Assembly (NCBI RefSeq): GCF_016861975.1
Contig: NZ_BOMB01000057.1
Span: forward strand, 1 to 37,926
Direction: 5' to 3'
DNA length: 37,926 nucleotides
DNA from: Actinocatenispora rupis
GTDB lineage: Bacteria; Actinomycetota; Actinomycetes; Mycobacteriales; Micromonosporaceae
Shown here: positions 22,269-29,587 of the stretch, in pieces
Layout of the letters: each line of letters begins with the position of its first letter
How positions within the stretch are numbered: the stretch's first letter is position 1
Notes under the pieces: generated by a model
Told to the model about the DNA's origin: nothing
The model's database searches: none
The model's input: the letters and a program-made list of their open reading frames with translations, nothing else
Program-made: the position numbers and the translations under genes

Positions 22269-23612
22269 TCAGCCGGGCTGGGGAGCACCGTCCGACGGCG
22301 TACCGGTGCCGGTTTGTGGGGGTGGCAGCGCCGGGCCTTCGGGCGCGGGTGGGTCGGAGAGGTGGCGCTGCCGGGCGACGAGCCGCCGGATCGCGGTGTT
22401 CATGACGGCGATGAACGGCACGGCGATCAGACCGCCGATGATGCCGCCGATGGCGATGCCGGCAGTGATGCCGAGGATGACGCCGAGCGGGTGGATCGCC
22501 ACCGCGCGGCCCATGATCAGCGGTTGCAGCAGGTGCCCCTCGATCTGCTGCACGCCGAGTACGACCGCGAGCACGATGATCGCCGCGATGAGGCCCTGCG
22601 TCACGAGCGTGACCAGTACGGCGACGGCGCCGGACACGGTCGCACCGACGATCGGGATGAACGCGCCGAGGAACACCAGCGCCGCCAGCGGAATCGCCAG
22701 ACTGTACGGCACGCCCACGGCGACGATCCCGATGCCGATGCACACCGCGTCGATGAACGCGACGAGCACGGTGGCCCGCACGTACGCGACGAGGGTGCGC
22801 CACGAGGCACTGCCGGCGTCGTCGACGGACGGCCGGGCGGCCCGCGGCAGGACGAGCTGGAGCAGGAAGTTCCAGATCCCGCGACCGTCACGTACCAGGA
22901 AGAACGTGGTGAACAGGATCAGGAACAGGTCGACCAGCACCTCGCCGAGGGTGGTCGCGGTGGACAGCGCGCCGGACGTGAGGACGTCCTTGTGCTGGCT
23001 GACCCAGGTCTGCGCGGTCTTCAGACCCTCGTTGATCTGCTTGTCGGAGATGTGCAGCGGCCCCGAGTGCAGCCAGCTCTGGATCGTGTTGATGCCCTTG
23101 GCGACGTTCTCCGACAGGTCGGAGAAGCCGTTCACGAACGCGGTCACGACGCCGGCGAGCACACCCGCGACAACCACGATGCCGAGTACGACCATGATCA
23201 GTGCCGCCAGCGACCGCGGTACGCCGTGGCGCGCCAGCCAGCCCGCGCCCGGCTGCAGCATCGCCGTCAGCAGCAGCGCGATGATCGCCGGAACGACCAC
23301 GTTGCTCACGTACGTCAGCAGGTAGAAGACGCCGATCACGGCGACCACGATGATGATCATGCGCCAGGACCAGGCCGCCGCCACCCGTACGCCGCGGGGC
23401 ACCGACTCCTCCGCCGGCCGCGACGTCGCCACCGGTACCGTCGGCCGGTGGTCCTCGGCCGGCGGCTGCGGATGCGGCGCCACCGCCGCCCCGGCCTCCG
23501 CCGTACGCAGCAGGGCGTCGTCGCTGCGCTCCCGGCCCTCCTCCAGCCGGCCGCGCGCCGCCTGCCAGGCACGCTGAGCCCGGCCCCTCATCATCTCGAA
23601 GCGAGTCAGCAC
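22269..23612 (-). CDS. AI-2E family transporter (PerM/UPF0118)
   Basis: A 447-residue polytopic membrane protein. A charged cytoplasmic N-terminus of about 85 residues precedes eight or so hydrophobic helices. Family landmarks are VVPAIIALLLTAMLQP, a central extracytoplasmic amphipathic region (about 150-210), LVDLFLILFTTFFLVRDG, and the C-terminal GAFIPIVGATVSGAVAV then EGHLLQPLIMGRAVAIHPLGV. Members are variously linked to autoinducer-2 export, Na+/H+ exchange or other efflux; substrate is unknown. The GTG at 23612 is preceded by a G-rich stretch; a Met five residues in is an alternative. A Pro-rich 35-residue tail ends the protein. It diverges from the GroES-like gene. Confidence 0.88.
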   Translation of the reverse strand: MLTRFEMMRGRAQRAWQAARGRLEEGRERSDDALLRTAEAGAAVAPHPQPPAEDHRPTVPVATSRPAEESVPRGVRVAAAWSWRMIIIVVAVIGVFYLLTYVSNVVVPAIIALLLTAMLQPGAGWLARHGVPRSLAALIMVVLGIVVVAGVLAGVVTAFVNGFSDLSENVAKGINTIQSWLHSGPLHISDKQINEGLKTAQTWVSQHKDVLTSGALSTATTLGEVLVDLFLILFTTFFLVRDGRGIWNFLLQLVLPRAARPSVDDAGSASWRTLVAYVRATVLVAFIDAVCIGIGIVAVGVPYSLAIPLAALVFLGAFIPIVGATVSGAVAVLVTLVTQGLIAAIIVLAVVLGVQQIEGHLLQPLIMGRAVAIHPLGVILGITAGIAIGGIIGGLIAVPFIAVMNTAIRRLVARQRHLSDPPAPEGPALPPPQTGTGTPSDGAPQPG

Positions 23613-23737
23613 TGCCCCCCAACACTCGGGCCGGTCCCGTGGCCGGGTGACCCCCACCGCCGCATCGCCCTACGGTACCGGCGCGCGTCGACACCCCGGC
23701 ACGCGCAAGCCGACCGCGGCCGGTAGCGTTCGGGAAC

Positions 23738-24079
23738 GTGAGCGAGTCGAACGACGACCTGGACCAGGGCCTCCCGATCCGGCTGCTGCACGATCGCGTA
23801 CTGGTCCGGCAGGAAGGCACCGAAGGCGAGCGCCGGTCCAGCGCAGGCATCGTCATCCCCGCGACCGCTTCCGTCGGACACCGCCTCGCCTGGGCGGTCG
23901 CCGTGGCTGTCGGCCCCAACGTCCGATCCGTGAAGACCGCCGACCGGGTCCTCTTCGACCCCGACGACCGGTCCGAGGTCGAACTGCACGGCCGGGCGTA
24001 CATCCTGCTCCGCGAGCGGGACGTGCACGCCGTCGCCGCCGCCCGCGTCGACAACTCCGCCACCGGCCTGTACCTGTAG
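23738..24079 (+). CDS. GroES-like (Cpn10) protein encoded without groEL
   Basis: A 113-residue Cpn10-fold protein: PIRLLHDRVLVRQEG matches the chaperonin-10 first strand, SAGIVIPATASVGHRLAWAVAVAVGP contains the mobile-loop region and roof strands, and ADRVLFDPDDRSEVELHGRAYILLRERDV the C-terminal strands. The mobile loop lacks the classic Ile-Val-Leu hydrophobic anchor for GroEL, so co-chaperone function is uncertain. It carries an extra acidic N-terminus and a 15-residue tail. The GTG at 23738 has GGGAA upstream. No groEL neighbours it. Such stand-alone paralogues occur in actinobacteria. Confidence 0.82.
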   Translation: MSESNDDLDQGLPIRLLHDRVLVRQEGTEGERRSSAGIVIPATASVGHRLAWAVAVAVGPNVRSVKTADRVLFDPDDRSEVELHGRAYILLRERDVHAVAAARVDNSATGLYL

Positions 24080-24082
24080 CGG

Positions 24083-24168
24083 CGCTGCACCGGCCCGATC
24101 CGCCCGCTGGACTGCGAACGGATCAGGCCCGACTCGCTCACGGATCCGCTCGCTTCCGTCCCGAGGGG
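24083..24168. repeat. Structured intergenic repeat, copy 2 (between convergent genes)
   Basis: Matches copy 1 at 30 of 34 positions (24083-24116) and 18 of 21 (24148-24168). Its own stem is GGCCCGATCCG (24092-24102) with CGGATCAGGCC (24119-24129), 10 of 11 pairs. The arm differs from copy 1 but is complementary to a different downstream segment. It starts 4 nt after the GroES-like stop and lies before the minus-strand nucleotidyltransferase stop. Confidence 0.7.
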
Positions 24169-24208
24169 CACTGCCCGGGAACCCTTGTGGGACAACGGGT
24201 CCGGATCG

Positions 24209-24823
24209 TCAGGGGCAGGGCCAGGGGAGGACGGTGAGGGCGGGCCACTCCTGCTGCCAGCGGGCGGCCTTCGTCTCGTACACGGAGCGCGGGGCGAGCA
24301 CCGGGTTGGGGCGTACGACCCGGGCGAAGAGGTCGCCGAAGCCGTGCGGGGCGTACACCCGGGTGGTGCGGTCGGGGTCGGTGGTGACGCCGAAGCAGCA
24401 GGTGGTGGCGGCGAAGTGGTCGATGGCGTCGGCGCTGTCGGCGAACTCGGGACACGGCACGCCGAACTTCTGCTCGTACCAGAGGTGCACGCGGGCCTCG
24501 TTGCGTACCTCGACGGTGACGCCGTGCTCGGCGACCAGGTCGGCGAACAGCGCGTCGGCCCGGCGCACCACGGCGTCCTCCGCCTCGTACGACAGGTCGG
24601 TCGGGTCGTGGTAGAAGACGTCGTAGTCGCGGATGCCGGCGGTCGGGTCGCGGTCGGCCAGGCAGTTCCACACGGTCTGGAAGACGGCACCGGCGGTGAG
24701 CCACCAGTCGGGCGCACCGAGGTCGGGGCCGCGGTCGAGGATGGCGGCGGAGACCGGGTTCCGCCGCACCATCGCCAGAAATCCGTCGTACTGCGTCCGC
24801 AGGTCGCGGCGCGCCGGGTTCAC
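24209..24823 (-). CDS. Nucleotidyltransferase family protein (DUF925/NTP_transf_6-like)
   Basis: A 204-residue protein of the NTP_transf_6 type. Diagnostic stretches are WWLTAGAVFQTVWNCLADRDP and GIRDYDVFYHDPTDLSYEAED, in which the Asp residues of DYDVFY are the likely metal-binding pair of the pol-beta fold. VRNEARVHLWYEQKFGVPCP and the APHGFGDLFARVVRPNP end are also typical. The function of the family is not established. The GTG at 24823 overlaps the PrsW stop as GTGA, so translation is coupled; GTG codons at 24826 and 24829 are alternatives. The stop is followed by the structured repeat shared with the pstB end. Confidence 0.85.
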   Translation of the reverse strand: MNPARRDLRTQYDGFLAMVRRNPVSAAILDRGPDLGAPDWWLTAGAVFQTVWNCLADRDPTAGIRDYDVFYHDPTDLSYEAEDAVVRRADALFADLVAEHGVTVEVRNEARVHLWYEQKFGVPCPEFADSADAIDHFAATTCCFGVTTDPDRTTRVYAPHGFGDLFARVVRPNPVLAPRSVYETKAARWQQEWPALTVLPWPCP

Positions 24824-26745
24824 CACCACCGCGGCCCGTACGCCGGGGACGGGTAGAGCGCGACGGGCAGCGGCACCACGGGCTGCGCCGGCGGCGGGAA
24901 CGTCCGCACGGAGCCGTCCGGGAACCGTACGTGGTAGGTGCCGCCGTCCCACAGTACGGGCGGCATCGTCGGGTCGTGCCCGGTGAACGTCTGCCGGTAC
25001 CCGGCGGCCTGGTCCAGCAGTTCCCGTTCCCTGGCCGGGAACTCGGCCGCGTTGAAGCCGCGCATCGCGGCGTCCCGGGCGAGCGCCAGGTTGCTCAACG
25101 CGTCCTGGTACGCCTCCATCGCGCGCGACCCGCCCGGCCCGGACGTACGTTTCGCCCACCGGCGCGCGGCCATCCGCCGGGTCATCGTGGACAGCGACCC
25201 CAGCTCGGGCGGGGTGAGCCAGCCGGCCCGCACGTACGGCCGGAGCATCGCGGCCATCTGCTTCGCCTGCCGGCCGCGCGCCCACAGCGCGACACCGACC
25301 GCGGCGAAGAAGACCGGCGCCATGATCACCGCGTACCCGGTGAGGACGGCTCCCTGGCCGAGCGTCGACATCAGGTTCCAGCCGGAGTGCAGGCACATCG
25401 CGCCGATCCACCCCGCCAGCGGCGCCAGGTACTTCACCCGCCGGTCCCGCGCCGTCGCGGACAGCCCGAACCCGATCCCGGTCATCGTCGTGAACAGCGG
25501 GTGGGCGAAGCCGGAAATGCCGATCCGGACGACGGCCAGCGCCACCACCATCACCGCACCGGTGACCGCGCCGCCCTCCTGCGAGCCCGTCACGTAGATG
25601 CCGCCGAGGTACAGGATGTTCTCGGCCATGGCGAAACCCGTCGCCGAGAGCCCGAAGTACACGATGCCGTCGACGACGCTGATCGGCTGCCGGCGCCGGC
25701 GCCGCAGGAAGACCAGGAGCAGCACCGGCCCCAGCGCCTTCATCGTCTCCTCGATGAACGGCGCGACCAGCACGGCGTCGGCGTTGCCCGACATGCCGAC
25801 CTTGGCGAACAGGTACGACCCGAGCGTGTTCACCCCCAGCGCGACCGAGGTCGCCACGCACGCACCCCACCCGAACACGAACGCCAGGTACTTCCACGGC
25901 TCCGGCTCGTACCGGTCGAGCCACAGGAAGCAGCCCACCAGGAACGGCACCGGTACCAGCGCCACCGCCAACCCGATCGTGAACGCCAGCGGGCCGAGGT
26001 TCGTACCGACCACCAGGATGATCACCAGCGCGCCCGCGACGATCGGCACGATCGCCACCAGCATCCGGATCAGCCGGCCCCAGTCGAACCGCGCCCGCTT
26101 CGGCGCCGTCAGCCCGGGCACCGTCACCTCGAACGCGTTCCCGTACGCCGCGGCCGGTGCACCCGCCGGTGGTGCGACCTGCGGCCCGGCCGGCGGCGCC
26201 GCGTGCGGACCGGCCACGCTGTCCGGCGACGCCCACGGCGAGGCCCCCGCGGAACCCGCCCCGCCCGGACCTTGCCCCGGCGAAGTCGGCCCCTGCGCCG
26301 GAGGCGTCGGCCCCTGCACCGGAGGCGTCGGCCCCTGCGCGGGCGGAGCCTGCCCCTGGGTCGGCGGCTGCCCCGGGCCACCGGGCCGCTGGGCTGGTGG
26401 AGTCTGCCCCGGGACCGGCGCCCGACCCGGCGGGGTCGGGCCCTGCGCGGACGGGGTCGGACCCTGCGGCGGGGTGGGGCCCTGCGCGGGTGCTCCGGAC
26501 ACCGGCCCCGGCCGGGCCGGGCCCTGCGCCGGCGACACCTGGCCGGGCGTACCAGGGGGTGGGGTGGCTGACGGCGGGCGGTCCGGGTCCGGCGAACCGG
26601 TCGGGCCGCCGGCCGACGCCTCGGGTGGCGCGGGCGGCTCGGCCCAGGGCGGCGGCGGACCCGTCCACTCGGGCGGACCGGTCCACTCCGGCTGGCCGGA
26701 CCGGTCGGATGGACCGGATGTCCCAGAGGGCGGGAGGTCTGCCAT
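24820..26745 (-). CDS. PrsW-family intramembrane metalloprotease with Pro-rich N-terminal tail
   Basis: A 641-residue membrane protein. Residues 1-200 are disordered and dominated by Pro, Gly and Gln, with repeated QGPTPP and related units (about 73-155). Roughly eight hydrophobic helices follow from 228. PrsW protease motifs are intact: APFIEETMKA (EExxK at 332-336), GFAMAENILY (about 371-380), His415 in GFAHPLFTTMTG and His453 in CLHSGWN. These proteases cut membrane proteins such as anti-sigma factors. The long C-terminal cytoplasmic part (about 495-641) has a helical segment and a Pro-rich end. No anti-sigma gene is adjacent, so the target is unknown. It is translationally coupled to the nucleotidyltransferase. 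The ATG at 26745 begins the frame's credible sequence. Confidence 0.9.
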   Translation of the reverse strand: MADLPPSGTSGPSDRSGQPEWTGPPEWTGPPPPWAEPPAPPEASAGGPTGSPDPDRPPSATPPPGTPGQVSPAQGPARPGPVSGAPAQGPTPPQGPTPSAQGPTPPGRAPVPGQTPPAQRPGGPGQPPTQGQAPPAQGPTPPVQGPTPPAQGPTSPGQGPGGAGSAGASPWASPDSVAGPHAAPPAGPQVAPPAGAPAAAYGNAFEVTVPGLTAPKRARFDWGRLIRMLVAIVPIVAGALVIILVVGTNLGPLAFTIGLAVALVPVPFLVGCFLWLDRYEPEPWKYLAFVFGWGACVATSVALGVNTLGSYLFAKVGMSGNADAVLVAPFIEETMKALGPVLLLVFLRRRRRQPISVVDGIVYFGLSATGFAMAENILYLGGIYVTGSQEGGAVTGAVMVVALAVVRIGISGFAHPLFTTMTGIGFGLSATARDRRVKYLAPLAGWIGAMCLHSGWNLMSTLGQGAVLTGYAVIMAPVFFAAVGVALWARGRQAKQMAAMLRPYVRAGWLTPPELGSLSTMTRRMAARRWAKRTSGPGGSRAMEAYQDALSNLALARDAAMRGFNAAEFPARERELLDQAAGYRQTFTGHDPTMPPVLWDGGTYHVRFPDGSVRTFPPPAQPVVPLPVALYPSPAYGPRWW

Positions 26746-26778
26746 GGAGTCAGCCTAGCGAGGTTATGCTGCTGGGCA

Positions 26779-26888
26779 GGTCACGAGTGCCAGTGCAAAG
26801 CCCCGGCTTGCTGGCCGGCAACCCTCGCTTCCGCGGTGGGGTGCCCCGGGTGAGGACCGGGCCCGATCGCCCCATGGCGTCGGGCAAG
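26779..26888 (+). ncRNA. SAM-IV riboswitch
   Basis: The leader contains, in order, GGTCACGAGTGCCAG, the conserved AAGCCCCGGCTTGCTGGC, CGGCAACCCTC, GCGGTGGGGTGCCCCGGGTG and a closing GGACC at 26854-26858 that pairs with GGTC at 26779-26782 (P1). This is the actinobacterial SAM-IV core, which binds S-adenosylmethionine and lowers expression. A further stem (GCCCGATCGCC with GGCGTCGGGC, about 26861-26885) fits the extra 3' element of this class. It stands about 50 nt before the start codon of the PLP enzyme. Confidence 0.9.
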
Positions 26889-26923
26889 CGCGGACCCTCG
26901 CTCCACGTGGTGGGTCCCAGGAC

Positions 26924-26938
26924 GCACCGGAGGAGTGC
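26924..26938 (+). promoter_or_regulatory. Small hairpin presenting the Shine-Dalgarno sequence
   Basis: GCAC-CGGAGGA-GTGC places the GGAGG site (26929-26933) in a hairpin loop 6 nt before the ATG. Together with GGACCC/GGGTCC (26892-26897 with 26912-26917) it may be the expression platform of the riboswitch, acting on translation. The mechanism is inferred. Confidence 0.45.
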
Positions 26939-26939
26939 C

Positions 26940-28337
26940 ATGCCCGTCAGCCCTGCCACCGCACCCGCGATCCCGGCCCGCCGCGAGCCCGTCCGGGAGT
27001 CCGCGCGCCCCCGCCTGGTTCCGGTACCGCGGGCGGAGCGGCCCGATCCGCTGGTGTTGCTGGACGCCGAGGTGACCGTGCCGCTCGTCACCGGTGACAC
27101 CGTCGGGTACGCGAACTTCGACTACGCGGCGAGTGCCCCGTGCGCGACGGCCGCCGCCGACGCGATCAACGACCTCCTCCCCCGGTACGCCAGCGTGCAC
27201 CGCGGCGCGGGTCTGCCGTCGCAGCTGTGTACCCGGCGGTACGAGGAGGCGCGGGGCAGCGTGGCGCGGTTCCTCGGCTGCCGGCCGGACGACACGGTGC
27301 TGTTCACCCGCAACACCACGGACGCGACGAACCTGCTGGCCCACGTACTGCCGGCGGACGCGACGGTGGTGGTGTTCGACTCGGAGCACCACGCGACGCT
27401 GCTGCCCTGGCGGCGCGCGGTACGGCTGCCGGTGCCGGACAGTCCGGGCGCGGCGGTACGGGCGGTCGACGCGGCGCTGCGCGAGCTGCACCGCGACGGA
27501 CCGGCCGGTCCGGTACTCGTCGCGGTGACCGGCGCGTCGAACGTGACGGGCGAGCTGTGGCCGGTCGGGAACATCGTCACCGTCGCCCACCGGTACGGGG
27601 CGCGGGTGTTCGTGGACGCCGCGCAGCTCGCGCCGCACCGGCCGGTGGACGTGGCCGCGCTGGACGTCGACTACGTGGCCCTGTCCGGCCACAAGCTGTA
27701 CGCGCCGTTCGGTGCGGGTGTGCTCGCCGGGCGGCCGGACTGGCTGGCCGCGGCCGGGCCGTACCTGGCGGGTGGTGGCGCGACCGCGCTGGTCGGTGAC
27801 GCGACGAACGACGTGCGCTGGTCGGCCGGCGCGGCGCGGCACGAGGCCGGCAGCCCGAACGTACTCGGTGCGGTGGCGCTCGGTGCGGTGTGCGACGCGC
27901 TGCTCGCCGCCGACCGCGCCGCCCTCGCCGACCGGGAACGCCGGCTCACCGACCGGCTGCGCGCCGGCCTCGCCGCGATCGACGGCGTCGTCGAGCTGAG
28001 CCTGTTCGCGCCCGACTCGCCGCGCGTCGGCATCGCCGCCTTCGCCGTACGCGGGCTCGACTCGGACGTGCTCGCCGCGGCCCTGTCCGCCGAGTACGGG
28101 ATCGGGGTGCGGGACGGGCTGTTCTGCGCGCATCCGCTGACCCGCCGGCTGCTGCACGACGCCGGCACCGACGCCCCCGCCACCGCGGTACGCGCGAGCA
28201 TCGGCCTCGGTACGACCGAGGAGCAGGTGGACCGGCTGGTCGCGGCGGTCGCGGAGCTGGCCGCGAACGGCCCGCGCTGGACGTACGAGCGGCCCGAGGG
28301 TCGGCCGGTCCCCGTACCGGACCCGCGCGTCTGGTGA
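26940..28337 (+). CDS. Class V aminotransferase-fold PLP enzyme under SAM control
   Basis: A 465-residue PLP-dependent enzyme of the cysteine desulfurase/class V aminotransferase fold. NFDYAASAPC and YASVHRGAG form the N-terminal substrate region. TRNTTDATN binds the cofactor phosphate. SEHHATLLPW holds the ring-stacking histidine (about 150), VDAAQLAPH the pyridine-binding Asp226, and SGHKLYAPFGAG the Schiff-base Lys252. FCAHPLTRRLL and RASIGLGTTEEQVDRL form the small domain. About 50 poorly conserved residues precede the fold. ATG 26940 has an ideal GGAGG. The SAM-IV riboswitch points to sulfur-amino-acid or cysteine/methionine metabolism, but the exact reaction is not known. It ends before a convergent sigma gene. 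Confidence 0.88.
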   Translation: MPVSPATAPAIPARREPVRESARPRLVPVPRAERPDPLVLLDAEVTVPLVTGDTVGYANFDYAASAPCATAAADAINDLLPRYASVHRGAGLPSQLCTRRYEEARGSVARFLGCRPDDTVLFTRNTTDATNLLAHVLPADATVVVFDSEHHATLLPWRRAVRLPVPDSPGAAVRAVDAALRELHRDGPAGPVLVAVTGASNVTGELWPVGNIVTVAHRYGARVFVDAAQLAPHRPVDVAALDVDYVALSGHKLYAPFGAGVLAGRPDWLAAAGPYLAGGGATALVGDATNDVRWSAGAARHEAGSPNVLGAVALGAVCDALLAADRAALADRERRLTDRLRAGLAAIDGVVELSLFAPDSPRVGIAAFAVRGLDSDVLAAALSAEYGIGVRDGLFCAHPLTRRLLHDAGTDAPATAVRASIGLGTTEEQVDRLVAAVAELAANGPRWTYERPEGRPVPVPDPRVW

Positions 28338-28394
28338 GGCCCGGTCGGGGGCGACCCGGACCGCGCGAGCACCGGTACGGCGTCGCATGACGTT

Positions 28395-28446
28395 CCTCCC
28401 GGCCGTCCGGTCCGCACCGTGGACGCGGGTCCGGGCCGCCGGGAGG
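28395..28446. terminator. Bidirectional stem between convergent genes
   Basis: CCTCCCGGC (28395-28403) pairs with GCCGGGAGG (28438-28446), with further partial pairing inside (CCGTCCGG against CCGGGCC). It lies in the 126-bp gap between the PLP enzyme and sigma factor stops. Confidence 0.6.
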
Positions 28447-28463
28447 TTGTCGTACGGCAGGGA

Positions 28464-29315
28464 TCAGGCGGCGCTTTCCAGCCCCTGGTGCAGCCGCGCC
28501 AGCGAACGGGTCAGCAGCCGCGACACGTGCATCTGTGAGATGCCGACCCGATCGGCGATCTGCGACTGGGTCAGGTTGCCGAAGAACCGCAGTACCACGA
28601 TGGTGCGCTCGCGCTCGGGCAGCTTCATCAGCAGCGGGCGCAGCGACTCGCGGTCCTCGACCGTGGCCATCTCCGGGTCGTCGCCGCCGAGCAGGTCCTG
28701 CACCTCGCTCATCATCTCGTCGCCCGAGCCGACCGGCGCCGACAGCGACACCGCCGCGTACGCGTGGCCCGAGTCGAGGCCCTCGACGACGTCGTCCTCG
28801 CTGACACCGAGGTGTTCGGCCAGGTCGGCGACCGTCGGCGAACGGCCGAGCTGCTGCGTCAACGTGCCCGTCGCGGTACTGATGGCGAGCTTCAGCTCCT
28901 GCAACCGCCGCGGCACCCGTACGGCCCAGCCCTTGTCGCGGAAGTGGCGCTTCACCTCGCCGACGATCGTCGGTACGGCGTAGCTGGTGAACTCGACGCC
29001 GCGCGCCGGGTCGTACCCGTCGACGGCCTTGATGAGGCCGATCGTGGCGACCTGGACGAGGTCGTCCTGCGCCTCGCCGCGGTCCCGGAACCGGCGCGCG
29101 AGGTGCTCGGCGAGCGGCAGGTACCACTCGATGGTGCGGTCCCGCAGGCGCGGGCGGTCGACGTGCCCCTCGGGCAGGTCGCACAGCCGGGTCAACAGCA
29201 TCCGGCCGGTCTCGTCCCGTCCGTGCTCGGCACCGCGCTGCCGCGGTACGGCACCCGTACGGTCCACAGTGGACGGATGAGCGACGGCAGAGTCGGTAAG
29301 GGTCGAAGCGGTCAT
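28464..29315 (-). CDS. RNA polymerase sigma factor, SigB/SigF/SigG type
   Basis: A 283-residue group 3 sigma factor, the type used for general stress and developmental responses. Region 2 contains LPLAEHLARRFRDRGEAQDD, then LVQVATIGLIKAVDGYDPAR, VEFTSYAVPTIVGEVKRHFR and DKGWAVRVPRRLQEL. Region 3 is around LTQQLGRSPTVADLAEHLGVS. Region 4 is LPERERTIVVLRFFGNLTQ then SQIADRVGISQMHVSRLL. The variable first 65 residues are disordered. ATG 29315 has AGGAG 8 nt upstream; an earlier start would add residues without support. No anti-sigma (RsbW-like) or anti-anti-sigma gene is adjacent, so its control genes are elsewhere. The upstream 270 bp contains an inverted repeat at 29443-29460. Confidence 0.92.
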   Translation of the reverse strand: MTASTLTDSAVAHPSTVDRTGAVPRQRGAEHGRDETGRMLLTRLCDLPEGHVDRPRLRDRTIEWYLPLAEHLARRFRDRGEAQDDLVQVATIGLIKAVDGYDPARGVEFTSYAVPTIVGEVKRHFRDKGWAVRVPRRLQELKLAISTATGTLTQQLGRSPTVADLAEHLGVSEDDVVEGLDSGHAYAAVSLSAPVGSGDEMMSEVQDLLGGDDPEMATVEDRESLRPLLMKLPERERTIVVLRFFGNLTQSQIADRVGISQMHVSRLLTRSLARLHQGLESAA

Positions 29316-29442
29316 GAAAGGCACTCCTCGGACACCGCGGTCGGCACACCGCGACCCCGACAACGCGTACCGGGGCAGGAATCACCGACCAGGAGATGAC
29401 GACGAGGCGCCCGTGGCTTGAGCACCCGACACGGAACCCGAC

Positions 29443-29460
29443 GCGTCACCAACGTGACGC
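29443..29460. promoter_or_regulatory. Inverted repeat upstream of the sigma gene
   Basis: GCGTCAC-CAAC-GTGACGC is a perfect inverted repeat with 7-bp arms, about 130 bp upstream of the sigma start and about 130 bp downstream of the MFS stop (both minus strand). It may be the MFS terminator or an operator for the sigma gene. Confidence 0.45.
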
Positions 29461-29587
29461 CCGGTCCCACTACAACCGGATCCCATCGGCAGGGGTCTCT
29501 ACCGATGCCTCAACGGCTGACCGCCCCCACGTTACACGCCGACCCCCGCACGTCAAGATCCACGAGCGGCGGCCGGCGTGGACGATC

